64,000 nt of DNA from Ruixingdingia sedimenti (GTDB lineage: Bacteria > Pseudomonadota > Alphaproteobacteria > Rhodobacterales > Rhodobacteraceae): NCBI RefSeq assembly GCF_031432425.1, contig NZ_JAVKPH010000018.1:16577-80576 (forward strand), written 5' to 3'. The translations under genes were made by a program, and so were the position numbers. Below the pieces are notes generated by a model. It did no database searches. It was given only the letters and a program-made list of their open reading frames with translations, and was not told where the DNA came from. This document shows, in pieces, positions 17,158 to 26,257 of the stretch. How positions within the stretch are numbered: position 1 is the first letter of the stretch; each line of letters begins with the position of its first letter.

Positions 17158-17520
17158 TCATTCGATCCGATCCGGATCGATCATAGCCGCCTGTTCCGCC
17201 TCAAAGCGCTGGGCAGCATCGGGGGGATCACGGCGGGCGTTGACCATGGCCACGAACATTGCGCGGGCAACAGCGGCGACTTCATCCGCTCCGGCGCTGG
17301 TCAGGCCGGCACCGTGGATGGCAATGGCCTCGCCCAGATCGGTCAGGGCATAGAGGGTCGCGAACTCGGCCTCGGGCGGGTCGCAGGTGATCGTGTCGCG
17401 GTCGTTCTCGGAAACGGCCACACTGCGGCAGAAGCGCAGATCGAAGCCGATGGCGCATTCGCGGCGGATCAGGTCGTCGAGGGTCTCGCCTTCGGGCAGG
17501 CAGTTGAAGGACTGCGTCAT
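17158..17520 (-). CDS. Hypothetical phage protein
   Basis: 120 aa, no known domain. Acidic, with the N-terminus MTQSFNCLPEGETLDDLIRR and two short cysteine-containing stretches (RRECAIGFDLRFC). GAGGAGC precedes the ATG and the start overlaps the stop of the upstream gene. Function unknown. Confidence 0.7.
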   Translation of the reverse strand: MTQSFNCLPEGETLDDLIRRECAIGFDLRFCRSVAVSENDRDTITCDPPEAEFATLYALTDLGEAIAIHGAGLTSAGADEVAAVARAMFVAMVNARRDPPDAAQRFEAEQAAMIDPDRIE

Positions 17521-17822
17521 GATGGGAGCTCCTCGGGCTGCGCGGCCTCGGGATCCAGTTCAACCCACGTCCCGTCCTGCCAGACATAGAGATGGCACAG
17601 CTCGCGGGTCGGGCGCGGCAGGATCGGAGGTTCGCGGGGAGGGTCGAAGCAGTCGAGTTCGTCGGCCCGCACCTGCCGGATTTCCTTTGCCGCAAGGATA
17701 TCCTTCGGCGTCCACGGGACCAGCGCGGGGAGCATGTGCGAGGGATAGCCGTCGTAGTGGCAGTAGATGTGGGCCCATTCCTCAGGCCCTAGCTGAATGG
17801 CGATCTGTGCGCGGGTGCTCAT
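17517..17822 (-). CDS. Hypothetical phage protein (STRAQIAIQL family)
   Basis: 101 aa beginning MSTRAQIAIQLGPEEWAHIY and containing CHYDGYPSHMLPAL. This small-protein type recurs in prophages of this bacterial group, but no function is known to me. Coupled by ATGA to the next gene in the leftward cluster. Confidence 0.72.
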   Translation of the reverse strand: MSTRAQIAIQLGPEEWAHIYCHYDGYPSHMLPALVPWTPKDILAAKEIRQVRADELDCFDPPREPPILPRPTRELCHLYVWQDGTWVELDPEAAQPEELPS

Positions 17823-17834
17823 GGTCGTTCCCCC

Positions 17835-18053
17835 TCAGATCAGCTGCAAGCTGGCCAGCATGGTGCTGGCAGCGGCGAGCTGGCCGGTCGGCAGCTCGAT
17901 CTTGATGTGCGAGATGACGTCCGAGGCCTCGGCCATGATACCCTCGTCGCGCAGCGCGGCCTCGATCATGCGGGCGGCGGCGTCGGGGCCCTTGAGGTTC
18001 AGCGGGTCCGGCAGCGCGGCGTGATCGATGCGGATGGTGGTGATGGTGGTCAT
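17835..18053 (-). CDS. Hypothetical small phage protein
   Basis: 72 aa starting MTTITTIRIDHAALPDPLNL, with an amphipathic helix in the middle and a hydrophobic C-terminus. No domain recognised. GAAAGGAT lies just upstream of the ATG. Part of the leftward small-gene cluster. Confidence 0.65.
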   Translation of the reverse strand: MTTITTIRIDHAALPDPLNLKGPDAAARMIEAALRDEGIMAEASDVISHIKIELPTGQLAAASTMLASLQLI

Positions 18054-18065
18054 GGTTGGATCCTT

Positions 18066-18281
18066 TCAGGGTTGGGGTTGGGTGTTCGCAGGGCCCGCGC
18101 GGCGTCCGGCCTCGAAGGCTTCCTCGAGCGCGGCGCGGATGGCCCAGACGGCGACATCGTGGAAATCCAGCCGGTCCCAGTTGCGGGTCTCGAGCGTCTC
18201 GAGGTGGAACTGGCGCTGGGCGATCTCGAGAAGCTTTGCGTCGCGCTGGGCGGTTGGGTCGGTGTTCTTGCGGCGCGCCAT
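18066..18281 (-). CDS. DUF6900-like small protein
   Basis: 71 aa. The stretch LEIAQRQFHLETLETR followed by DRLDFHDVAVWAIRAALEEAF matches the DUF6900 pattern as I know it. GGAGGA lies just before the ATG at 18281; longer open frames upstream are rejected. Found in many phages, role unknown. Confidence 0.72.
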   Translation of the reverse strand: MARRKNTDPTAQRDAKLLEIAQRQFHLETLETRNWDRLDFHDVAVWAIRAALEEAFEAGRRAGPANTQPQP

Positions 18282-18283
18282 GG

Positions 18284-18502
18284 TCAGTCCTCCCAGCGGT
18301 GTTCGGGGTGGGTGGTCCGCGCGCGGGCTTCCTCGCGCATCATTTCCTGGGCCTTGGCCATCTCGACCATCCCGTCGGCCTGGCTCATCCGCCCGGACAT
18401 CACCTCGTCCATCACCCAGTTCACCCGCTCCTGCGCAGGGCTGGTGTGGTTGCGCCACCCCTCGCTCATCGAGCTGTGCCCCATTCTCTCCTGTGCGCGC
18501 AT
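18284..18502 (-). CDS. Hypothetical small phage protein
   Basis: 72 aa, hydrophilic and methionine-rich (MDEVMSGRMSQADGMVEMAKAQEMM). It is the first gene of the leftward cluster, with GGAGAG ahead of its ATG, and is divergent from the terminase operon. No domain recognised. The promoter must lie in 18503-18641. Confidence 0.62.
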   Translation of the reverse strand: MRAQERMGHSSMSEGWRNHTSPAQERVNWVMDEVMSGRMSQADGMVEMAKAQEMMREEARARTTHPEHRWED

Positions 18503-18641
18503 GGCTCTCTCCGATCCATGTCCAAGGGGTGCGATGCACCCGTTTCGTTGGGATCAGAATCGCTCTATCCGGGAGTGTAATCAACTGAATAAGCAGCGCA
18601 TTTCCGTTTAAATCCAATATCTTGAGGATCATCACAGCGCC

Positions 18642-19184
18642 ATGGAAGGTATGTCCGAGCGCGCCTATGCCGCCCATTCCGGTCTCTCGCGTGGGGCGGT
18701 GCAGAAGGCGCGCAAGAACGGGCGGCTGGTGCTATTTGCCGATGGGTCGATCAACGCCGCCGCCTCGGATGCTCGGCGCGGCGCGATGACCGATCCCGAC
18801 CAGCAGATGCGGTCGCGCGGCGGTGCTGGCGATGGCGCGGTATCCGGTCCAGGCGACAGCACCTCCTATCTGAAGGCGCGCACCGCGCTCACGGTCTATC
18901 AGGCGCAGGAGCGCCAGCTGTCGATCCAGCGCAAGAAAGGCGTGCTGGTCGACCGCGCGCGCGCCGAGACGCTGGTGTTCCGCCTCGCGCGCCAGGAGCG
19001 CGATACATGGGTCACCTGGCCCACCCGCGTGGCCGCCCTGATGGCCGCGCAGTTGTCCGCAGAGATGGAGAAGGCCTCGGGGGTGCCCGTATTGATCGAG
19101 ACTGCGATCCTGCAAAGGGTACTGGAAACCCATGTCCGAGAGCAGCTCGACGCCCTCGCAGACCTCCGGGTCTCGCTTGCATGA
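18642..19184 (+). CDS. Terminase small subunit (Nu1-like)
   Basis: 180 aa. The N-terminal winged helix (SERAYAAHSGLSRGAVQKARKNGRLVLFADGSINA) resembles the cos-binding domain of lambda Nu1. The C-terminal half is a long helix with many Arg and Gln (YQAQERQLSIQRKKGVLVDR), as in gpNu1-type subunits that contact the large subunit. It overlaps the large subunit gene by 53 bases. It would recognise the packaging site, which in cos phages of this type usually lies just upstream, here within 18503-18641. Confidence 0.87.
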   Translation: MEGMSERAYAAHSGLSRGAVQKARKNGRLVLFADGSINAAASDARRGAMTDPDQQMRSRGGAGDGAVSGPGDSTSYLKARTALTVYQAQERQLSIQRKKGVLVDRARAETLVFRLARQERDTWVTWPTRVAALMAAQLSAEMEKASGVPVLIETAILQRVLETHVREQLDALADLRVSLA

Positions 19185-21186
19185 AGGAGACAATGATCAC
19201 AGCCTGACCGACAACGACCTGACCGAGGGGCTCGACCTCGACTTCGACGGGGCCGAGGACGTCCTGCGCGCCTGGCGGCGGGGCATGCGGCCGGACGCCG
19301 ATCTCACCGTGTCGGAATGGGCCGATGCGCATCGCTGGCTCTCCTCGCGGGCCTCGGCCGAGCCCGGTCGGTACCGTACTGCGCGCACGCCCTATCTGCG
19401 CGCCATCATGGATGCGCTGTCGCCAAACCACCCGGCGCAGCGGATCAGCTTCATGAAGGCCGCGCAGGTCGGGGCGACCGAGGCGGGGAACAACTGGATC
19501 GGCTTCGTGATCCACCACGCGCCCGGGCCCATGCTTGCGGTGCTGCCGACCGTCGAGATGGCCAAGCGAACCTCGCGGGGCCGGATCGATCCGCTGATCG
19601 AGGACAGCCCGGCGCTGAAGGAACGGGTCAGCCCCGCCCGCTCGCGCGATGCTGGGAACTCGATGCTCTCGAAGGAATTCCCGGGCGGCATCCTGGTGCT
19701 GACCGGTGCGAACAGCGCAACCGGCCTGCGCTCGATGCCCGCGCGCTATGTGTTTTTGGATGAGGTCGACGCCTACCCGGCCTCGGCCGACGAGGAAGGC
19801 GATCCGGTAACGCTGACCGAGGCGCGGACCACCACCTTCGCGCATCGGCGCAAGGTGTTCATGGTCTCGACGCCGACGATCCGGGGGCTGAGCCGGATCG
19901 AGCGGGAGTTCGAGGCCAGCGACCAGCGGCGGTTCTTCGTGCCCTGCCCGCATTGCGGCCATCAGCAATGGCTGCAGTTCGAGCGGCTGCGCTGGGACAA
20001 GGGACGGCCCGAGACTGCCGCCTACCACTGCGCGGGCTGCGAACGCCCCATCGCCGAGCACCACAAGACGGAAATGCTCGCGCGCGGGGAATGGCGGGCA
20101 ACGGCGATCAGCGCCGACCCCACCGCCATCGGGTTCCACCTTTCGGCGCTCTATTCGCCGATCGGCTGGAAAAGCTGGGAGCAGATCGCACGAGACTGGC
20201 TGGCCGCGCAGGGCTCGGACGAGATGCTGCGCGCGGCGCGCAACACGCTCCTGGGCGAGACATGGGTCGAGAGCGGCGAGGCGCCGGAATGGCAGCGGCT
20301 GGCCGACCGGCGCATCGCCTTCCCGGCGCAGATCCCCATGGGCGGGCTGTTCCTGACAGCGGGTGCCGACGTGCAGAAGGACCGCATCGAGGTCGATGTC
20401 TGGGCCTGGGGCCGCGGCATGACCAGCTGGCTGGTCGATCACATCGTCATTCCGGGCGGGCCGGATGATCCGGCCTGCTGGGACAAGCTGACGGCCCTGC
20501 TCAGCCAGACTTGGGTCCACGAGCGTGGTTCGGTCATGACGCTGGCGAAGCTCGCGATCGACACCGGCTACGAGTCGGCGGCCGTCTATGCCTGGTCCCG
20601 CAAGCAGGGCGTCGCACAGGTGGCGCCGGTGAAGGGCCTCGAAGGCTTCAACCGGGCCACACCCGTGTCGGGGCCGACCTTCGTCGATGCCACGGTGAAT
20701 GGGCGCAAGCTCAAGCGCGGCGCGCGGCTCTGGACCGTGGCCACGGCCACCTTCAAGGCCGAGACCTATCGCTATCTGCGGATCGAGCGACCCAGCGAGG
20801 AGGAGGTCGCACAAGGTGTGGCAAATCCCGCAGGCACGATCCACCTGCCCGACTGGGCGGACAGCGAGTGGCTGAAACAACTTGTCGCCGAGCAGCTGGT
20901 CACGATCCGCGACAAGCGCGGCTATGCCCGCCAGGAATGGCAGAAGCTGCGTGAGCGGAACGAGGCGCTCGACGCCCGGGTCTATGCACGCGCCGCCGCG
21001 TGGATCCTCGGTGCCGACCGTTTCGACGAGCGGATGTGGCGGCAGCTAGAGAAGCAGGCGGGGGTGGAGACTGCCGCTGCCGCGATGGATGCCGCGCCGG
21101 AGAAACCGACAGCCCCGCAAGCCGGGAAAGTGACGACGCCAAGGCGGCGTGGCTGGAAGATCAGCACGCCCCGATACATGGAATGA
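19132..21186 (+). CDS. Terminase large subunit (GpA family)
   Basis: 684 aa, about the length of lambda gpA. The ATPase domain comes first, with the deviant Walker A KAAQVGATE and Walker B VFLDEVDAY. The nuclease domain follows, including a zinc-finger-like CPHCGHQ...CAGC between them. It translocates DNA into the prohead and cuts at cos sites. Start overlaps the small subunit gene in another frame. Together with the Nu1-like small subunit it points to cos-type packaging. Confidence 0.95.
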   Translation: MSESSSTPSQTSGSRLHEGDNDHSLTDNDLTEGLDLDFDGAEDVLRAWRRGMRPDADLTVSEWADAHRWLSSRASAEPGRYRTARTPYLRAIMDALSPNHPAQRISFMKAAQVGATEAGNNWIGFVIHHAPGPMLAVLPTVEMAKRTSRGRIDPLIEDSPALKERVSPARSRDAGNSMLSKEFPGGILVLTGANSATGLRSMPARYVFLDEVDAYPASADEEGDPVTLTEARTTTFAHRRKVFMVSTPTIRGLSRIEREFEASDQRRFFVPCPHCGHQQWLQFERLRWDKGRPETAAYHCAGCERPIAEHHKTEMLARGEWRATAISADPTAIGFHLSALYSPIGWKSWEQIARDWLAAQGSDEMLRAARNTLLGETWVESGEAPEWQRLADRRIAFPAQIPMGGLFLTAGADVQKDRIEVDVWAWGRGMTSWLVDHIVIPGGPDDPACWDKLTALLSQTWVHERGSVMTLAKLAIDTGYESAAVYAWSRKQGVAQVAPVKGLEGFNRATPVSGPTFVDATVNGRKLKRGARLWTVATATFKAETYRYLRIERPSEEEVAQGVANPAGTIHLPDWADSEWLKQLVAEQLVTIRDKRGYARQEWQKLRERNEALDARVYARAAAWILGADRFDERMWRQLEKQAGVETAAAAMDAAPEKPTAPQAGKVTTPRRRGWKISTPRYME

Positions 21187-21189
21187 TTG

Positions 21190-21399
21190 ATGACCCTCGA
21201 TGATCTGATGGCCCGCCACTCTGCGCTGCTGGCCGCGCGCTACAGCGGCACGCGCTCGGTCAGCTATGACGGCAAGAGCATCAACTATGGCTCGGACGCG
21301 GAATTGGCCGCCGCCATTGCCGATATCGAGCGCCGGATCGCGGCGCTGGAACGGACCAGCCGGCGCGTGTTGCGCCCCTTCGCCGTGAAGGACCTGTGA
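21190..21399 (+). CDS. gpW-like head-tail joining protein
   Basis: 69 aa, the usual gpW size. The pattern MTLDDLMARHSALLAARYSG, GGS-like turn, then AAAIADIERRIAALE is characteristic. gpW binds the portal vertex after packaging to let the tail attach. The ATG at 21190 is 3 bases after the terminase stop; the frame also opens with TTG at 21187. The stop overlaps the portal start. Confidence 0.85.
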   Translation: MTLDDLMARHSALLAARYSGTRSVSYDGKSINYGSDAELAAAIADIERRIAALERTSRRVLRPFAVKDL

Positions 21400-22907
21400 T
21401 GAGCGGCGCGATGAACTGGCGTCAGCGCCTCGGGGCCTTCATCGGCGGGTTCGATGCCGGCCAGCACCATCGCCGGTTGCGCGGGTTTCGCGCAACGCGC
21501 GCGCATGTCAACGCTCTGATCGCGGCTGCCGGGCCAGACATCACCGCCCGCGCCCGCTGGCTCGTGCGCAACAACGGCTATGCCGTGAATGCGGTGGAAA
21601 GCTGGGCCGCCAACACTGTGGGCGACGGGATCAAACCGATCTCGAAGATCGGCGATGCCGCACGCAAGGAGGAGCTGCAGCGCCTCTGGCTCGCCTGGAC
21701 CGACGAGGCGGATGCCGAGGGCCTGACAGATTTCTATGGGCTGCAGCGCCGTGCCGCCCGCGAGGTCTTCATGGCGGGCGAGGTCTTCTTCCGGATCCGC
21801 ATGCGCCGCGCGGGCGATGGGCTGACGGTGCCGCTTCAGCTGCAAATGCTGCCCGCCGAGATGCTGCCTCTGGAGCAGACAGGGGCGGCGGCCAATGGCA
21901 ACACGATCCGCCAGGGGATCGAGTTCGACCGCATCGGGCGGCGGGTGGCCTATCACTTCCTGCGCCGCCATCCCGGTGATAGCACCGATCCGGGGCTGGC
22001 GGGCGAGATCGTGCGCGTTCCCGCCGCCGAGGTCATCCATGTGATCGACCCGGTCGAAGGCGGTCAGCTGCGCGGGGTGTCGAAACTGACCCCGGCGATC
22101 GTGAAACTGTTTCTGCTTGATCAGTACGACGATGCCGAGCTCGACCGCAAAAAGGTCGCGGCGATGTATGCGATGTTCGTGACCTCGCCTGCACCGGAGA
22201 ACCCGCTCGCGCCTGCCGAGGATGACGAAGTTCCAGACGGGGTTGAGATCAGCCCCGGCCAGATCGTCCGTCTCGATCCCGGCGAGGATGTCACGGTAGG
22301 TCAACCTGCCGACAGCGGCGCGACCTATGAGCCGTTCCAGTACCGCACACTCCTGCAGATCTCGGCCGCGCTGGGCATCCCCTATCCCTATCTCGCCAAT
22401 GACATGGTGAAGGGGAACTTCTCGAACTCGCGCCTCGCCCTGATCGAATTCCGCCGCCGGGTCTCAGCCTGGCAGCATTCGGTCATGGTGTTTCAGCTTT
22501 GCCGCCCGGTCTACGCGCGCTGGATGGATGCGGCCGTGCTGTCGGGCGCCCTCACCCTGCCCGGCTACGAGGCCAACCGCGCGCGGCTCCTGACCGCCGA
22601 CTGGTTGCCCACCAAGTGGGACTGGGTCGATCCGCTCAAGGACGCCAATGCCGAGATCGCCCAGATCGAAGCCGGCCTGAAATCGCGCACGCAGGCGATC
22701 GCCGAGCGCGGCTACGACGCCGAGCAGGTCGACCGCGAGATCGCCGCCGAACGGTCGCGCGAGCGGTTGCTCGGCCTCGACTTCCGTCGCCCCGGCTCGC
22801 CCGCGCAGGGCGTGCAGGCAGTGCCCGTCGAGGGTGATGCGGAAGAGCAAGTTGACGACACCAATGACGCGGAGGACCGCCCGCGCCCAGACGAGGACCA
22901 GCCCTGA
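21399..22907 (+). CDS. Portal protein (lambda gpB family)
   Basis: 502 aa. Typical features are ARWLVRNNGYAVNAVESWAANTVGDGIKP in the N-terminal part, FMAGEVFFRIR, and YPYLANDMVKGNFSNSRLALIEFRR. The dodecameric portal forms the DNA channel at one capsid vertex. The C-terminal 40 residues are acidic. GTG at 21396 is also possible, but ATG at 21399 overlaps the gpW stop and has AAGGAC upstream. Confidence 0.93.
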   Translation: MSGAMNWRQRLGAFIGGFDAGQHHRRLRGFRATRAHVNALIAAAGPDITARARWLVRNNGYAVNAVESWAANTVGDGIKPISKIGDAARKEELQRLWLAWTDEADAEGLTDFYGLQRRAAREVFMAGEVFFRIRMRRAGDGLTVPLQLQMLPAEMLPLEQTGAAANGNTIRQGIEFDRIGRRVAYHFLRRHPGDSTDPGLAGEIVRVPAAEVIHVIDPVEGGQLRGVSKLTPAIVKLFLLDQYDDAELDRKKVAAMYAMFVTSPAPENPLAPAEDDEVPDGVEISPGQIVRLDPGEDVTVGQPADSGATYEPFQYRTLLQISAALGIPYPYLANDMVKGNFSNSRLALIEFRRRVSAWQHSVMVFQLCRPVYARWMDAAVLSGALTLPGYEANRARLLTADWLPTKWDWVDPLKDANAEIAQIEAGLKSRTQAIAERGYDAEQVDREIAAERSRERLLGLDFRRPGSPAQGVQAVPVEGDAEEQVDDTNDAEDRPRPDEDQP

Positions 22908-24340
22908 TGCTCCATGCCCGCATTGCCGCGCGCGCCTTCAACACGCCGCTGCTGGTGGAACACTCCAAGGCCATGGCGTTCCTGTCCGGCCTCGGACCTC
23001 GCATTCTTGGGCGGCGGGTCGAACTGGCAGACGGCGTCGAGGCGCCGGATGGAGCGGCCACTCTGCCCGCTCGCGCCAGCTTGCTGGCGGGTGGGCTGGC
23101 AGACGACTACCGCCAGCATGGCGATGCGCCCTATCCGGTCGTGGACGGGATTGCCGTGATCGAAATATCCGGCGTGCTGATCCATCGTGGCGGCTGGATC
23201 GGCCAATCCTCGGGCCAGACCAGCTATGAGGGGATCGCTGCCCAGATCGACGCGGCGGCCAGCGATCCGGCGGTGCGCGGCCTCGCATTGGAAATTGACA
23301 GTTTCGGGGGCGAGGTGGCAGGCGTCTTTGACCTCGCGGATCGCATTCGTGCCATTCGGGGTAACAAGCCAGTCTGGGCTTTCATCGCCGAACACGCCTT
23401 CTCGGCGGGCTATGCGCTGGCGAGCCAGGCCGACCGCATCCTCCTGCCACGCACCGGCGCGCTGGGCAGCATCGGCGTCGTGGTGCTTCATGCCGACCTC
23501 AGCGGGCAGCTCGATCAGGACGGGGTGCGCGTCACGCTGATCCATTCAGGCCAGCACAAGGTTGATGGCAATCCGTATCAGCCGCTGCCCGAGGCCGTGC
23601 AGGGCGACATCCAGCGCGAGATAGATGTGCTGCGGTTTCTCTTCGCGGAAACCGTGGCCGCGGGGCGCGCTGGGCGGCTTAGCCATGAGGCAGCTCTCGC
23701 GACCGAAGCCGCGACCTTCCGCGGGGCGGATGCTCTCGCCGCTGGCCTTGCGGACGAGGTTACCGATCTGGCGCGCGGCTTCGCGGCGTTCCGGCAGATG
23801 CTGTCCCGCACACCGATCCTTTCACCCGCGCGCACGCGGCGCGCGTCTCTTCCCCAGCCCAGACAGGAGGCACTGATGGCCACCCGGAACGACCCCGACG
23901 ACAGCCCGCAGGACACCGGGATCGGTGTGACGGACATCGACGATGCTGAATCTGATACCACCGATGATCAGCCCACCTTTGCCGAACCGTCCCCCGCAGA
24001 AACTCAACCGTCTGCTGCCGCGGCACCTTCCGCCGCGCCGACCGCCCCGCAGGCTGGCAATCTGGCCGAGCTCTCGGCGCAGCTACGCGAGGCGGCGGCG
24101 GAGATCGCCGAGATCGCGGCGCAGGCGGGCCGCCTCGGCATCGCCATCGACGCGGCGAAGGCGCTGCGCGAGGGCACCACCCCCGAGGCCCTGCGCCGCC
24201 TGGTGCTCGAGCGCGCCAGCGCCGCCGCGGATGCCCGCGACATTGTGGCGGCCCCACGTTCGCCAGTCCTGCCGCTCGCGAAGGAAAGCCCCATCGTCGC
24301 CGCCGCGAAGCGCGCCGCGGCATCGGGCCACCGGACCTGA
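22907..24340 (+). CDS. Head maturation protease (S49/SppA type) fused to scaffold region
   Basis: 477 aa. Residues 60-310 form an S49 ClpP-like serine protease: GVLIHRG, EIDSFGGEVAG, and the nucleophile serine in EHAFSAGYALAS. Residues 330-470 are acidic then Ala/Gln-rich and helical, the expected shape for a scaffolding domain as in the lambda C/Nu3 pair. No internal in-frame start was proved, though ATG at 23877 (MATRNDPDDS) after AGGAGG with a 6-base spacer would produce a separate scaffold of about 154 aa, as Nu3 is made in lambda. Start is coupled to portal (TGATG). Confidence 0.9.
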   Translation: MLHARIAARAFNTPLLVEHSKAMAFLSGLGPRILGRRVELADGVEAPDGAATLPARASLLAGGLADDYRQHGDAPYPVVDGIAVIEISGVLIHRGGWIGQSSGQTSYEGIAAQIDAAASDPAVRGLALEIDSFGGEVAGVFDLADRIRAIRGNKPVWAFIAEHAFSAGYALASQADRILLPRTGALGSIGVVVLHADLSGQLDQDGVRVTLIHSGQHKVDGNPYQPLPEAVQGDIQREIDVLRFLFAETVAAGRAGRLSHEAALATEAATFRGADALAAGLADEVTDLARGFAAFRQMLSRTPILSPARTRRASLPQPRQEALMATRNDPDDSPQDTGIGVTDIDDAESDTTDDQPTFAEPSPAETQPSAAAAPSAAPTAPQAGNLAELSAQLREAAAEIAEIAAQAGRLGIAIDAAKALREGTTPEALRRLVLERASAAADARDIVAAPRSPVLPLAKESPIVAAAKRAAASGHRT

Positions 24341-24386
24341 AGTCCGACAGCCCTACCGCCACCCCCCTGAAACCGCCCGTCCTTCG

Positions 24387-24412
24387 CCCCCGCCGCATCC
24401 CGGCAGCGGGGG
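24387..24412 (+). terminator. GC-rich hairpin between protease/scaffold and decoration genes
   Basis: CCCCCGC at 24387-24393 pairs perfectly with GCGGGGG at 24406-24412 across a 12-base loop, and is followed by only three T. It could be a weak or processed terminator that sets the ratio between early head genes and the abundant decoration/capsid products. The short U-run makes full termination unlikely. Confidence 0.35.
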
Positions 24413-24448
24413 TTTGGTCCCTTGCATCCCTGAGAAAGGCACCCCGCC

Positions 24449-24829
24449 ATGACCGTCCTTCATCAGCCCGCGACGACGGGCGATATCCTCAAGTACGAGG
24501 TCAATCCGAACTACACCCGCGAGACCGTCACGCTCCTCGAGGGCACGAACTATCCCGTCGGCGCCGTGCTGGGGCGGATTACCGCAAGCGGCAAGTACAA
24601 GCTCGCCACCTCGGGCGGCTCGGACGGCGCGCAGACCGCCGCCGCCGTGCTGCTCTACGCCGTGGATGCCAGCGCCACGGACGCCATCGGCGTGGTGGTC
24701 GCGCGGGGCCCTGCCATCGTCTCGAAGGCGGCACTCGTTTTTGATGCCACCGTCGATGACGCGCCCAAGACCGCCACCAAGCATGGCCAGCTGGCCGCGC
24801 TGGGCATCGTGCCCCGCGACACCGCCTGA
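24449..24829 (+). CDS. Head decoration protein (gpD-like)
   Basis: 126 aa. Contains the family pattern GTNYPVGAVLGRITASGKY followed by A-rich strands and VVVARGPAIVSKAAL. gpD trimers bind the expanded capsid and stabilise it. It precedes the capsid gene as in lambda. Confidence 0.9.
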   Translation: MTVLHQPATTGDILKYEVNPNYTRETVTLLEGTNYPVGAVLGRITASGKYKLATSGGSDGAQTAAAVLLYAVDASATDAIGVVVARGPAIVSKAALVFDATVDDAPKTATKHGQLAALGIVPRDTA

Positions 24830-24911
24830 TCGGACCTACAGCACCTGATCCCCTGCCGGGCTCACGTGCCGCAAGCCCAACCTCCCTGCCCCTCTTTCCC
24901 CGGAGTTCCTC

Positions 24912-25934
24912 ATGACCATCACCCGCAACCCGTTCGACGCGGGCGGCTATTCGCTCGCCGAGATGACGCAGGCCATCAACATCCTGCCCAACCTCTACAC
25001 CCGCCTCGGCCAGATCGGCCTGTTTCGCTTCGAGGGCGTCACGCAGCGCTCCATCGTCATCGAGCAGCGCGAGGGGGTGCTGAGCCTCCTGCCTTCGGTC
25101 CCGCTGGGGGCCCCCGCCACAGTCGGCAATCGCGAGGCGCGCTCGATGCGCAGCTTCGCTCTGCCCTGGATCCCGCATGACGACGTGATCCTGCCCGCCG
25201 ACATCCAGGGGATGCCCGCGCTGGGCGTCTCCGACGCGGCCGATCCGCTGGTCGAGGTGATGAACCGCAAGCTGACCCTGATGCGCCGCAAGCATGCCCA
25301 GACCCGGGAGTACATGGAGATGAACGCGCTGCGCGGCATCGTGAAGGATGGTGCGGGCACCACGCTCTACAATTACTTCACCGAGTTCGGGCTGACCCAG
25401 ATCTCGGTCGATTTCGTGTTTGGCACCGCCGGCACCAATATCCAGGGCAAGGTCCGCAATGTCCTGCGCGCGATCGAGGACAACCTGCTGGGCGAAACAA
25501 TGACCACTGCCCATGCGCTGGTCAGCTCCGAATTCTTCGACAAGCTGATCAGCCATCCCAAGACCGAGGACGCCTACAAGTTCTTCTCGGCCACCGGCGG
25601 CCAGCCGCTGCGCGAGGACATGCGCCGCGCCTTCCCCTTCGCCGGGATCCTGTTCGAGGAATACAACGGCTCGGTCACGCTCTCGAACGGCACCTCGGAA
25701 CGGCTGATCCCCACTGGCGAGGGCATCGCATTTCCGATGGGCACGTTCGACACCTTCACCACCTATGGCGGGCCTGCGAACCTGCTGGAAACTGCCAACA
25801 CCGTCGGCCTGCCGCTCTATGCGCGCCAGATGATGGACGCCAAGGGCCGCTGGATCGACCTGATGACCGAGGCCTCGATCCTGCCGGTGAACAAGCGCCC
25901 GCGCCTCGCGATCCGCCTGCACAGCTCGAACTGA
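24912..25934 (+). CDS. Major capsid protein (gpE-like)
   Basis: 340 aa, close to lambda gpE in size. The N-terminus has LAEMTQAINILPNLYTRLGQIGLF, followed by RSIVIEQREGVLSLLPS; the C-terminal portion includes FAGILFEEYNG and FPMGTFDTFTTYGGPA, diagnostic for this capsid family. GGAG lies upstream of the ATG. Confidence 0.95.
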   Translation: MTITRNPFDAGGYSLAEMTQAINILPNLYTRLGQIGLFRFEGVTQRSIVIEQREGVLSLLPSVPLGAPATVGNREARSMRSFALPWIPHDDVILPADIQGMPALGVSDAADPLVEVMNRKLTLMRRKHAQTREYMEMNALRGIVKDGAGTTLYNYFTEFGLTQISVDFVFGTAGTNIQGKVRNVLRAIEDNLLGETMTTAHALVSSEFFDKLISHPKTEDAYKFFSATGGQPLREDMRRAFPFAGILFEEYNGSVTLSNGTSERLIPTGEGIAFPMGTFDTFTTYGGPANLLETANTVGLPLYARQMMDAKGRWIDLMTEASILPVNKRPRLAIRLHSSN

Positions 25935-25945
25935 CGGGCGCACAC

Positions 25946-26257
25946 ATGTCGGTCTTTGCCGCCGCCATCGACAACCTGTTTGCCGATCCCAACATCGCCC
26001 GCGATGCAGCCTGGATCGCGGACGGTGGCGCTCCGAAACTCATCCGCGTGGTCACCCGCCGCGCGGATGAGGTCACGGGGTTTGGCGAGGCGCGCCTCTG
26101 GTCCGAGACCACGCGCATCGACCTGCGCGTGGCCGAAGTGCCGAACCCGCGGCCCGGCGACCGGATCGAGCTCGAAGGCGAGGCTTTCCTCATTCAGGGC
26201 GAGCCGATGCGGGACAGGGAACGGCTGATCTGGACCGTCGATCTGAGGCCAGCATGA
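25946..26257 (+). CDS. Head-tail joining protein (gpFII-like)
   Basis: 103 aa. Family pattern DAAWIADGGAPKLIRVV, PRPGDRIELEGEAFLIQGEP and a final WTVDLRPA. Expected to cap the head next to gpW and give the tail a docking surface. It overlaps the next gene by 4 bases. Confidence 0.8.
   Translation: MSVFAAAIDNLFADPNIARDAAWIADGGAPKLIRVVTRRADEVTGFGEARLWSETTRIDLRVAEVPNPRPGDRIELEGEAFLIQGEPMRDRERLIWTVDLRPA

Noticed and set aside
19012..20880. Long open frame on the minus strand opposite the terminase gene
   Set aside because: It is antisense to a conserved terminase and its peptide is rich in H, R, P, G with no domain, typical of a shadow frame in GC-rich DNA.
24579..25943. 454-codon minus-strand frame opposite capsid genes
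   Set aside because: Shadow of decoration and capsid genes; composition is compositional bias only.
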